Source: Nitrospirota bacterium (GTDB lineage Bacteria; Nitrospirota; Thermodesulfovibrionia; Thermodesulfovibrionales; UBA1546). Taken from it: DNA of 34,050 nucleotides. Where the stretch lies: contig JACRGY010000127.1 of the NCBI GenBank assembly GCA_016212165.1, positions 1 through 34,050 of the forward strand. Direction: 5' to 3'. Below the pieces are notes generated by a model that did not search any database, had not been told where the DNA came from, and saw nothing but the letters and a program-made list of their open reading frames with translations. Position numbers and translations under genes: made by a program. Shown one piece after another: positions 7,262 through 14,125 of the stretch. Position 1 is the stretch's first letter. Every line of letters begins with the position of its first letter.

Positions 7262-8926
7262 TTGCAGTCTGAAGCTATATTAAATGGCAAGTCTTTAATA
7301 TCAAGCGGCATATCTTCTAAATGGAGTTTATTTAATAAGCCGCTTGTTCATTTTTTTCTTATAGCCGTTGTTGGCTTTCTTGTTTATTCCAACACCTTCC
7401 ATGTGCCGTTTCATTTTGATGATGCGCCAAATATCGTTGAAAACTATAAACTTAGGGATTTAAGTAACTCCTGGCCGCCGTCAGGTTCAAGGTGGTTTGG
7501 TTTTTTAACATTTGCTCTGAATTATTATTTCGGAGGGCTGAATGTCACCGGTTATCACATAGTCAATCTCATAATACATATCATTAATGCAATCCTCATT
7601 TACCTGCTTGTGACACTTACACTCAGGACACCGTATTTTTCACCCCCCTTTAATTCCCCCCTTGCTAAGGGGGGATATAGGGGGGTTGCCCTTTTTTCTG
7701 CCCTTCTCTTTGTAGCCCATCCCATCCAGACTCAGGCGGTAACATACATCGTCCAGAGATTCACATCCCTTGCAACTATGTTTTATCTGTTGTCGCTTAT
7801 CATGTATATAAAATGGAGAGAGAGCAGAGGGCAGAGAGCAGAGGGCAAAGAGCAGAAAATAGAAAATAGAAAACTACACGCTACACGCTATACGCTATAC
7901 GCTGTCTCGCTTGTCTCCGCCATCCTCGCCATGAAGACAAAGGAGATTGCATTTACACTTCCGGTTATTATCACACTTTATGAGTTCATGTTTTTTGAAG
8001 GAAATATTAAAAAGAGGATTCTGTACCTGATTCCTATACTTCTTACAATGCTCATAATTCCTTTAAGCTTTATAGGTATAGATAAACCCATTGGGGATGC
8101 AATTGGAGAGCTAAGAGAGGCAGCACAGGAGACTGAGGAAATTCCAAGATGGAGCTATCTACTCACACAGTTCAGAGTAATAGTTACATACATAAGACTA
8201 CTGGTTCTTCCGATAAATCAGAACCTTGATTATAACTATCCGATATACCATCCATTTTTTAATCCAGAGGTGTTTTTATCCCTTCTTTTTCTTTTATTGA
8301 TTTTTGCTTTCAGTATTTATCTTCTTTACGCTAAACGCTATACGCTATCCGCTTCACGCTTTTTATCTTTCGGCATCTTCTGGTTTTTTATCACACTTTC
8401 TGTTGAATCATCCATAATTCCAATCAGGGATGTGATAAATGAACACAGGCTCTATCTGCCGAGCTTGGGGATTATTATTATTTTTGTGCTTACTACTTTT
8501 TATGTTTTACGACTTGTAATCCGCGCTCCGCTCCGTTCCCTAACTATTACCTGCTTGCTGCTGACTACTATCATTATTGCTCTTTCAATGGCTGCTTATC
8601 AAAGAAATGCCGTCTGGCAAGACGAGATGAGTTTGTGGGAGGATGTGGTGAGAAAGAGTCCTCAGAAGGCAAAAGGGCATTATAACCTTGGTATAGCCTA
8701 CTATAATAAAGGCTTGACAGATATGGCCATAGAACATTATCAAATTGCATTGAGACTAAAACCGGATTACGCAGAGGCACATTATAATCTTGGAGTCACT
8801 TATGGGAGAATAGGACTGTTGGATAAGGCAATAAAAGAATATCAGACAGCCTTAAGACTCAACCCCGGACACAAGCTATCAGAAAACAGTCTAAATAGAA
8901 TTCTTCAGACTCAAAAAAGTAAGTAG
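7262..8926 (+). CDS. Multi-pass membrane TPR protein (TMTC-like) with in-frame short repeats
   Basis: This is a polytopic membrane protein of 554 residues: about ten hydrophobic segments, then two to three C-terminal tetratricopeptide repeats (GHYNLGIAYYNKGLTDMAIE and the following unit). The architecture resembles bacterial TMTC/O-mannosyltransferase-like proteins of the GT-C fold, with an early acidic loop HFDDAPNIVENY after the first membrane segment. The only in-frame start in the N-terminal region is TTG at 7262, with a poor Shine-Dalgarno, so the 5' end is uncertain. The gene carries a palindromic G/C repeat (7641-7687) and two heptanucleotide repeat tracts (7819-7902, 8325-8359), all read through in frame. 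They add charged and aromatic residues to loops between membrane segments. Glycosyl transfer is inferred; no substrate is evident. Confidence 0.75.
   Translation: MQSEAILNGKSLISSGISSKWSLFNKPLVHFFLIAVVGFLVYSNTFHVPFHFDDAPNIVENYKLRDLSNSWPPSGSRWFGFLTFALNYYFGGLNVTGYHIVNLIIHIINAILIYLLVTLTLRTPYFSPPFNSPLAKGGYRGVALFSALLFVAHPIQTQAVTYIVQRFTSLATMFYLLSLIMYIKWRESRGQRAEGKEQKIENRKLHATRYTLYAVSLVSAILAMKTKEIAFTLPVIITLYEFMFFEGNIKKRILYLIPILLTMLIIPLSFIGIDKPIGDAIGELREAAQETEEIPRWSYLLTQFRVIVTYIRLLVLPINQNLDYNYPIYHPFFNPEVFLSLLFLLLIFAFSIYLLYAKRYTLSASRFLSFGIFWFFITLSVESSIIPIRDVINEHRLYLPSLGIIIIFVLTTFYVLRLVIRAPLRSLTITCLLLTTIIIALSMAAYQRNAVWQDEMSLWEDVVRKSPQKAKGHYNLGIAYYNKGLTDMAIEHYQIALRLKPDYAEAHYNLGVTYGRIGLLDKAIKEYQTALRLNPGHKLSENSLNRILQTQKSK
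7641..7687. repeat. Nested G/C palindromic repeat inside the TMTC-like gene
   Basis: An inner palindrome CCCCCC-TTGCTAA-GGGGGG sits between further CCCCCC and GGGGGG runs. It translates in frame as SPPFNSPLAKGGYRG. Its style is that of short interspersed palindromic elements rather than protein-coding sequence, and it is close in type to the repeats inside the Mu-like element. Confidence 0.7.
7819..7902. repeat. Heptanucleotide tandem repeat tract, 12 units, coding
   Basis: Twelve consecutive 7-base units run without a break. Five are AGAGAGC/AGAGGGC-like, three are AGAAAAT/AGAAAAC and four are TACACGC/TATACGC. The total of 84 bases is divisible by both 7 and 3, so the host reading frame is preserved as 28 codons. 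The unit sequence changes along the tract while the period does not. Confidence 0.85.
8325..8359. repeat. Second heptanucleotide repeat tract, 5 units, coding
   Basis: The units TTTACGC, TAAACGC, TATACGC, TATCCGC and TTCACGC occur in succession. They share the NNNNCGC pattern of the last four units of the tract at 7875-7902, in the same gene. The reading frame stays open. Confidence 0.75.
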
Positions 8927-8927
8927 G

Positions 8928-9617
8928 GCGGGTGGCAATATAACAACCCACGCCATGGTCATAAACCCGGCACTTTTCAAAAAAGCCGGGGGTTTTCCGG
9001 AAGATTTCCTTCCGATCCTTGAAGATGTAGAATTCAGCCACAGGCTTCGCAGTCTGGGGATAAAACTAATAATGAATCCTGAGATACTCGTTCAGCATAT
9101 ATTCAATTTCACATTAATAAAATCGCTCAGGAATGCATTCAGAAAATCATTATGGTGGACAATTTATTCCCTGAAAAACAAGGAAACAAGGATGTATTTA
9201 AGGATTCAGGGACAGCGTCCGTTGAACTGAAGATTAATGTAACAGCGTGTTCTTTGAATATACTTCTTGCCTTAATCTCTGTTCTTACCAAAAATGCCTT
9301 AATCCTGACCGCTATTCCATTTATTTTTGGTTTTAATCTTTACTCGAACAGAAAACTCATGTCTGCTTTTTATAATGCAAAAGGCTTTTTATTCAGCATA
9401 CTTGCAGCGCTTTATTACACACTGGTCTATCCCTGTGCAGTAGGGGCCGGCCGTAAGCGGGGTAATAAAGGCAATAGAGAGAAGGTTGAATAAAGAAAAG
9501 AAGTTAGTGAGGGAAATAGAAAGCCTGAAGGAGAGGCTGATAAATAAAGGTTTGACCCCAAGGCTTTCTCCGAAGACTACTTGCTTTACTCCCTATTCTA
9601 CTATTTTTTTATTATAG
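8928..9617 (+). pseudogene. Family 2 glycosyltransferase remnant, 5'-truncated with two frameshifts
   Basis: This is the C-terminal half of a GT2 glycosyltransferase. The first segment reads GGNITTHAMVINPALFKKAG, then GGFPEDFLPILEDVEFSHRL, the familiar GGF-ED-RL region, continuing to about 9180. A different frame then encodes two membrane segments (about 9240-9440), and the original frame resumes to the TAG at 9615-9617. Both shifts coincide with perfect tandem duplications: AACAAGGA twice at 9177-9192 (+8) and GGCC twice at 9445-9452 (+4). Removing one copy of each restores one frame. The N-terminal catalytic half is missing, because upstream sequence is the end of the TMTC-like gene. It is almost certainly non-functional. 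Confidence 0.8.
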
Positions 9618-9650
9618 ACCCCGCCACCCCGCCAAGAATTGTGCAAAACA

Positions 9651-9692
9651 AGCACTACCTGCCTTGCTGGCCAGGTAGGGCCAGGTAGTGCT
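9651..9692. terminator. Hairpin between convergent genes, possible bidirectional terminator
   Basis: AGCACTACCTG at 9651-9661 pairs perfectly with CAGGTAGTGCT at 9682-9692. The loop carries a partial internal copy (CCAGGTAGGG). It lies between the plus-strand pseudogene and the minus-strand beta-helix gene. There is no strong T-run on either side, so termination efficiency is unclear. Confidence 0.5.
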
Positions 9693-9703
9693 CTTGACAT
9701 TAT

Positions 9704-10840
9704 TTAACGATTTGGTATCGAATTATAATTACCATCATAACAGTTGACTAGCTTTACATTACTTACGTCACCATTATACGTAACTGTGTTAATACCTGCA
9801 GTTAACAATGAGTTTACCATAATTACATTGTTTACAGCATAAGACTGAACAAGAACTACATTATTCCAGTTGATATTATCTGGGGCAGTGCTCGATGTTA
9901 CAATAGAACTATTCAGTACCTTCAGTGTTGAAGTGCCAGTCATATGCATCCCAGCCACAGAAAGGCCACTAACAGAACAATTTACATTGTTTAGTATAAC
10001 TGTACTATCATCAACACTCACACAAGGAGGTGGTTTTAAACCTTGCATAACAGGGGATATAGAATTGATATCTGCATTAAATATACTGAGCTTTCCACTA
10101 CTAACTTGTATCAAACGTCCATATCCATCTGCAGGGCCGTGTTGCCCTGTTATCGTTATGTTTCTTAACTCTGCATTTCTTGTTGTAGATGGTGGATAGT
10201 AATGCAACATTATACCATTACCATTTATTATTGTTGTTCCTTTTCCGCTTCCTTCAATATCCACATATGGTGGGATTCTCATAAAAGCATTATCGCTTAA
10301 GGTATAAACTCCCGGCATTATCTTAACCAGATATAGATTTGATGCTGAGGCATCTGTTATGGCATTTATTGCATTTACCGGGCTGGTGAAATCTCCACCG
10401 CTCGGCGCAACTATTATTGCATTGCTGTAGAACCCAATTTTATCCGGTGTTATAGCGCCAGCAGCAATCTTTGACGTTGCCACTGACCCATCTGCAATAT
10501 CAGAACCGGAATGTGTATGAGTTCCAAGCTTGGAGCCTGAAATCGGGCCAGTTATCTTTGCATCTGTTACTGCACCATCAGTGATTTTTGAAGTTGACAC
10601 CGCACCATCAACAATTTTGGGAGTTGTTACCGCCCCATCCTGTATATGACCTGTCTTAATACCGCTTCCAGTGTTGGTATCCTGCCCCGTCGTCTCGTCC
10701 GCTTCTTTGATATGCTGCGATAAGATAGAATCATCAGCTATAGGTAAAGGTGGGTTGGGGGCCCCTGCAAGGGTATTTGTGCCAAATAGCGAAAAACAAA
10801 AAACCATAACTACTAACAAACTGATTTTGTACTTTTTCAT
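9704..10840 (-). CDS. Secreted beta-helix protein with tail-fibre-like repeats
   Basis: This 378-residue exported protein has a signal peptide at about 1-25 (hydrophobic core ISLLVVMVFCFSLFG, cleavage near TLAGA). Next come four to five short repeats of the type DGAVTTPKIVDGAVSTSKI at about 65-145, known from phage tail fibres and surface proteins. The C-terminal part, about 150-378, is rich in Asn, Ser, Thr and beta-branched residues and looks like a right-handed parallel beta-helix (pectate-lyase-like) fold. No catalytic residues are recognisable, so adhesion or surface display is as likely as enzymatic action. The ATG at 10840 has a strong AGGAGG. The gene ends near the 9651-9692 hairpin and lies just outside the left end of the Mu-like element. 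Confidence 0.75.
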   Translation of the reverse strand: MKKYKISLLVVMVFCFSLFGTNTLAGAPNPPLPIADDSILSQHIKEADETTGQDTNTGSGIKTGHIQDGAVTTPKIVDGAVSTSKITDGAVTDAKITGPISGSKLGTHTHSGSDIADGSVATSKIAAGAITPDKIGFYSNAIIVAPSGGDFTSPVNAINAITDASASNLYLVKIMPGVYTLSDNAFMRIPPYVDIEGSGKGTTIINGNGIMLHYYPPSTTRNAELRNITITGQHGPADGYGRLIQVSSGKLSIFNADINSISPVMQGLKPPPCVSVDDSTVILNNVNCSVSGLSVAGMHMTGTSTLKVLNSSIVTSSTAPDNINWNNVVLVQSYAVNNVIMVNSLLTAGINTVTYNGDVSNVKLVNCYDGNYNSIPNR

Positions 10841-10946
10841 TGTTATTTCCTCCTGTTTATTTTATTTGCTAAAAATATAGAACGCTAAAAACACAGGCGC
10901 CTCAGGGTGAAACGCCGGACAAAATACACGGGTCTTTATTGCTCGG

Positions 10947-10951
10947 AGAAC
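10947..10951 (+). repeat. Left target-site duplication AGAAC
   Basis: AGAAC immediately precedes the first base of the element (TATAATC) and is repeated immediately after its last base at 24095-24099. Five base pairs is the usual duplication size for Mu-type transposition. Confidence 0.75.
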
Positions 10952-10966
10952 TATAATCTTTCAGGT

Positions 10967-11103
10967 AATTTGAGAAAGGGAAAGCGAGCGTCAGCGAAGC
11001 TATAACTCTTTATTTTTATTATCTTTTCCTCTACTTTATCCCTTTAAAGCCAGTTTGAGAAAAAATACACAAAATACACGGTTTTTACACTCAATTTGAG
11101 AAA
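10967..11103 (+). promoter_or_regulatory. Left-end transposase binding sites L1, L2, L3 (predicted)
   Basis: Three copies of a shared core in the same orientation: AATTTGAGAAA at 10967-10977, AGTTTGAGAAA at 11052-11062 and AATTTGAGAAA at 11093-11103. The L1-L2 step of 85 and L2-L3 step of 41 bases resemble the spread-out left end of phage Mu. Binding by the encoded MuA is inferred from position and from the same core at the right end. The 340 bases between 10841 and 11180 otherwise hold no gene. Confidence 0.65.
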
Positions 11104-11180
11104 ATTTAAAAGAGGCTAAACTTCCCAACGTTGGGACAAATAAAAGGTCTTTAAAGGGCTTCTTAAAACGGCCGCGGCGC

Positions 11181-12008
11181 TCAATTGTCAGCGCGTAAAG
11201 TAAGGATAGTAGTTTTTTCATTTATATAATCAAGACATCCATAAGCCTTATCTATTTTTGCAAATTCATCCTTGATAAGCCATATCTTAAACCGGAAATA
11301 ATTTGGATAAAGCCTTTTAGCCGCGGTAAGTGCATTCTGTAATGTAGGCTCGACATTCTCTTTTTTTATTGTTGTTTTCACAATAGAATATCCATAAACA
11401 ATACCTATTTTATCATCTATTTTTTTAGCAACATATTCTCCTGGAAGAGCCTTAGTGATTTCTCCCATTATCTCCCCAGGTTTAAGGCCAAGTTCAGATC
11501 CGGCTCCTATTATTTTAAATATTCCCATCATCGCTTGAGACTGACTACTTTCTCCGCTGTTTTTTATCTCGGCGGCGCGGTATATAAGAGACGATGGTTC
11601 TTTAGTAAATTCCAAATATTGAGAAATAATATTCACTTTATGCGCGTATGCAGATACTATAAGATTCTTTGCTTCGTTTAATTCTTTTTCAACTGTGTCA
11701 TTTTGAAAGGCTGGAACCTTAATATATAATATTTCCCGTCCTTGAGTATCAATTATCGGCAGCGCCTTTTGGGCTGCTATGGTTGCCTCCATCCATTTTG
11801 ATTTTCCCATTGCCTCGCCAAAGGGTTTATATGCTTTGTCTGCAACATCAGCTTTTTGAAGTATCTCACGATAGAAATTCACAAGAAGTTCTTTGTCTGA
11901 GAGCTTCGGGTTTGATGGGGCAGAGCAAGCAAATATCATTATCCCTATAATTACAATAGAAAGGAATAAAAAAACTTCTTTTTTTATTAAGTTCTTACCT
12001 TCACCCAT
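11181..12008 (-). CDS. Element-encoded lipoprotein, unknown function
   Basis: No family is recognised. The 275-residue product starts at ATG 12008 (AGGAG six bases upstream). A longer frame to 12215 exists, but it overlaps the upstream gene and has no signal. Residues 11-27 form a hydrophobic signal ending in the lipobox IFAC (Cys28), so it should be a membrane-anchored lipoprotein. The rest is soluble, mostly helical in the first half, with a possible alpha/beta C-terminal part. It begins one base after the stop of the preceding small gene (TAAATG arrangement), so the two are probably coupled. It is the last gene of a minus-strand run headed by the element's repressor, which suggests expression in the quiescent state. 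A surface-exclusion or host-fitness role is speculation. Confidence 0.75.
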   Translation of the reverse strand: MGEGKNLIKKEVFLFLSIVIIGIMIFACSAPSNPKLSDKELLVNFYREILQKADVADKAYKPFGEAMGKSKWMEATIAAQKALPIIDTQGREILYIKVPAFQNDTVEKELNEAKNLIVSAYAHKVNIISQYLEFTKEPSSLIYRAAEIKNSGESSQSQAMMGIFKIIGAGSELGLKPGEIMGEITKALPGEYVAKKIDDKIGIVYGYSIVKTTIKKENVEPTLQNALTAAKRLYPNYFRFKIWLIKDEFAKIDKAYGCLDYINEKTTILTLRADN

Positions 12009-12009
12009 T

Positions 12010-12234
12010 TTATTTCTCCTTGCCTGCACTCTTTTTCTTGGTTGAGGGCTTAACGTCTTTCTTACATTCCGGAGCATCAGGGTTACAGGCGCAATATTTT
12101 GAATAATTATGAATATGGTATCCTCCGCGCTTACGATCATTGTGTCCACCGCAAGAGTCCGTTCTGCCGCCATGCGCCCAGATGGATGATGCCATAAACA
12201 AACTGATAACGACAAAGAAAAACAATCTTTTCAT
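12010..12234 (-). CDS. Small secreted YHYH-type protein
   Basis: This 74-residue exported protein has a signal peptide MKRLFFFVVISLFMASSIWA and a short mature part beginning HGGRTDSCGGHNDRKRGGYH. That motif is typical of small periplasmic YHYH-type domains, whose clustered His and Cys could bind a metal. Further cysteines follow (CACNPDAPEC), then a Lys-rich tail. The start at 12234 was chosen over the longer frame to 12285 because it has a perfect AGGAGG upstream and begins exactly at the signal peptide. It is coupled to the downstream lipoprotein gene. No biochemical role can be assigned. Confidence 0.75.
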   Translation of the reverse strand: MKRLFFFVVISLFMASSIWAHGGRTDSCGGHNDRKRGGYHIHNYSKYCACNPDAPECKKDVKPSTKKKSAGKEK

Positions 12235-12274
12235 AAACCCTCCTTTATTTAATAAAAGTGGGCATTTTTTCGTT

Positions 12275-13231
12275 TTATTCCCCAATATGTTTTCCGCCCG
12301 ATTGAAAATATTTCGTTTTTAATAAAGCTTTTACAGTGTCGTCATTAGTCTCAATCTCTACAAGCTCCTTCATTAATTTAAACCGCAATTCTTCTACAGA
12401 ATCTTCACAGGGATATTGTATTTTTTTACAATCAGAGGTGTTAAAATTCTTTTTTGTTATCTCCTTGTACTCAACCTTATTATCCTTAATTATGCCGTTA
12501 CAGTGTATTATCCCTTGTTTGTATCCATCAATTTTTGAGAGATTTATAGTGCCATATTTTTTTGCATATATCTTTTCCTCTGTTATTTTATATTCAGCTT
12601 GTTTAATTCCGGTCATACACGAACAGATGTTACAAGTAATCTCGGCGGTTTTATATTCAATACTTTCAAATGCTTTTTCCTGAACATTGGAAAATATTTT
12701 TTGTGCTATTTCTTCCTTTATTGGTCTATCTTTTTGTCGTTGCTTTTCTTGTTCCTCTGCTTCCTTCTTCTTTTGTTTTTCTGCTAACTTTGCATTCCTT
12801 TCTTCTTTTTCTTTTTGCAACTCTTTAGGTATTTCCTCTATTCTCAGCATTACATATTCGGTCTTTTTATTTAACTCTTTTATAAAATCAGGAGAGAAAA
12901 ATTTTTGAGGCAATGCTTTTTTTGTGCTGTCACCCATAGATATGTAGCACCTCAACGCTTCCTTGCGCCCTTGTCCGTTATCATATGGCCTACAGCGATA
13001 CCATTCCTCTAAAAAATTAATAATATTTTGGGAGCTTTCGGACAATTCCTTTTTATCTTCACTTTGTTCCTCGGTCTTACTTGGTAAGTTATTAATAACT
13101 ACATAAGCACCTCTCCAATCTCCCTCTTTTATTAACTTTTCCAAATCACCGATTATTTGAGATGTCTCAGCAAAGGCAATACCCAAGAATATTATAAAGT
13201 TAAGGGCTAACAATATGATAATTCGCTTCAT
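12275..13231 (-). CDS. Exported coiled-coil, cysteine-containing protein, unknown
   Basis: This 318-residue protein matches no family I recognise. It has a signal peptide (about 1-21, cleavage after AFA). A helical region follows with two cysteines (80, 95) in a segment WYRCRPYDNGQGRKEALRCY. A strongly charged coiled coil spans about 130-185 (KEKEERNAKLAEKQKKKEAE). The C-terminal domain holds six more cysteines (200, 203, 205, 244, 268, 275), including CNICSC. The even number and extracytoplasmic location suggest disulfides. The ATG at 13231 follows GAGGGGG. It is the first cargo gene behind the repressor, 27 bases downstream of it. Confidence 0.75.
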   Translation of the reverse strand: MKRIIILLALNFIIFLGIAFAETSQIIGDLEKLIKEGDWRGAYVVINNLPSKTEEQSEDKKELSESSQNIINFLEEWYRCRPYDNGQGRKEALRCYISMGDSTKKALPQKFFSPDFIKELNKKTEYVMLRIEEIPKELQKEKEERNAKLAEKQKKKEAEEQEKQRQKDRPIKEEIAQKIFSNVQEKAFESIEYKTAEITCNICSCMTGIKQAEYKITEEKIYAKKYGTINLSKIDGYKQGIIHCNGIIKDNKVEYKEITKKNFNTSDCKKIQYPCEDSVEELRFKLMKELVEIETNDDTVKALLKTKYFQSGGKHIGE

Positions 13232-13258
13232 AATCCCCCTCGTCTGCTAATATATTTT

Positions 13259-13753
13259 TTACCCTGTATTACTCTTAGGTTCAGTTCCCTCATCCTCTGA
13301 AGAACCCACGTCTTGTTTTTTTTCTTTAACCTCATCATAGGCTTCCCCTATTACGCCCCTCACCCATGCCCTCGTTTGACGATCCCCTTCATTATATATA
13401 TGTATGAACTTCTTAACAAGCCTCATTAATTTACGGTCACCCGCCCCAGATGCTATTAAATCATCTATTATGATCATCAATTCCGGGTCATCAACGTGAT
13501 ATTCTCCCGCTGCCCTAAAAACCCCTTCTGCGTCTGAATAGATTTTATATTGACCTTCCCCTGTAAGAAGCCAGTTTAATAATAAACCCTCTTTATCGCA
13601 AAAGTGATAAAAGACATCATATGGGATAGTCTTGCGAATACGCCAAGTTGAAAGAGTATTTTGTTTCACTCCTAATAACTCCGCTAATTCAGAGTCTTTT
13701 TTTAGTTTCTTCATCTCCTTTATTTTGTCGAGTATTTCATTAATAGTTCGCAT
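13259..13753 (-). CDS. Phage repressor, CI-type N-terminal HTH
   Basis: This is the element's likely lysogeny repressor, 164 residues. The N-terminal region reads ELAELLGVKQNTLSTWRIRK followed by IPYDVFYHFCDKEGLLLNWL and LTGEGQ, the recognisable N-terminal domain of CI-like repressors. The remainder is an acidic helical tail without a visible peptidase Ser-Lys pair, so induction by RecA-driven self-cleavage is not supported. The start at 13753 is chosen over a TTG at 13774 because it keeps an AAGGA site. It is divergent from the Ner-like gene, and the 62 bases between them should contain the operators. It probably heads a transcript that includes the three cargo genes. Confidence 0.82.
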   Translation of the reverse strand: MRTINEILDKIKEMKKLKKDSELAELLGVKQNTLSTWRIRKTIPYDVFYHFCDKEGLLLNWLLTGEGQYKIYSDAEGVFRAAGEYHVDDPELMIIIDDLIASGAGDRKLMRLVKKFIHIYNEGDRQTRAWVRGVIGEAYDEVKEKKQDVGSSEDEGTEPKSNTG

Positions 13754-13767
13754 AATTGATTTTATCC

Positions 13768-13797
13768 TTGACAACTATATCGCATTTGTGATTTAAT
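13768..13797 (+). promoter_or_regulatory. Early promoter of the Mu-like element (predicted)
   Basis: A perfect -35 TTGACA at 13768-13773 is followed 18 bases later by TTTAAT at 13792-13797 (five of six). It lies in the divergent repressor/Ner region, directed at the early genes. Repressor and Ner binding here is expected from phage Mu but no operator repeat is obvious. Confidence 0.6.
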
Positions 13798-13815
13798 GTT
13801 CTACAGGTAAACGAA

Positions 13816-14019
13816 ATGTTAAGGAATAGCACAAAAAAAGACCTATACAGAATCAATATCACTGCCCTTGCAAAACGCATTGGCCGCACCCGCACATGGG
13901 TATCTCTTGTTGTAAATGGGCACGAGGAAAGTCCGGTTACAAGGGAGCTTATAGCCTCTGCCCTGGGCGTAACGGTCAATGAACTCTGGCCGGAGCATAA
14001 CCGCAGGAAAGCCGCATGA
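13816..14019 (+). CDS. ner: Ner-like HTH regulator
   Basis: This small DNA-binding protein of 67 residues reads through as one helix-turn-helix: ITALAKRIGRTRTWVSLVVN, then SPVTRELIASALGVTVNELW. In Mu-like phages the first early gene, Ner, is a Cro-like repressor of both the early promoter and the lysogeny repressor gene. Position (first gene, divergent from the repressor) and size fit. Its ribosome site is weak. A terminator-like hairpin follows 30 bases downstream, which could limit early read-through. Confidence 0.75.
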   Translation: MLRNSTKKDLYRINITALAKRIGRTRTWVSLVVNGHEESPVTRELIASALGVTVNELWPEHNRRKAA

Positions 14020-14048
14020 GCGCACATATATATAATGGAGTCCCCCTT

Positions 14049-14089
14049 AGGGCGTCATGGTGCCAGCCAGCGGCGCCCTTCTTTTTTTA
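14049..14089 (+). terminator. Rho-independent terminator after the Ner-like gene
   Basis: AGGGCG at 14049-14054 pairs with CGCCCT at 14074-14079, with partial pairing extending inward, and is followed by TCTTTTTTTAT. It sits inside what should be a single early operon, so attenuation or antitermination may control transposase expression. Confidence 0.7.
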
Positions 14090-14125
14090 TAGCTTCAATT
14101 TTATATTTTTTTGCCTATTCGGTCA

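Noticed and set aside
7800-8360. CRISPR array in the repeat-rich part of the TMTC-like gene
   Set aside because: The period is only seven bases with no spacers, and no cas genes are nearby.
12009-12215. Long form of the lipoprotein gene starting at 12215
   Set aside because: The extra 69 codons overlap the YHYH gene in another frame and would bury the lipoprotein signal; ATG 12008 has a good ribosome site.
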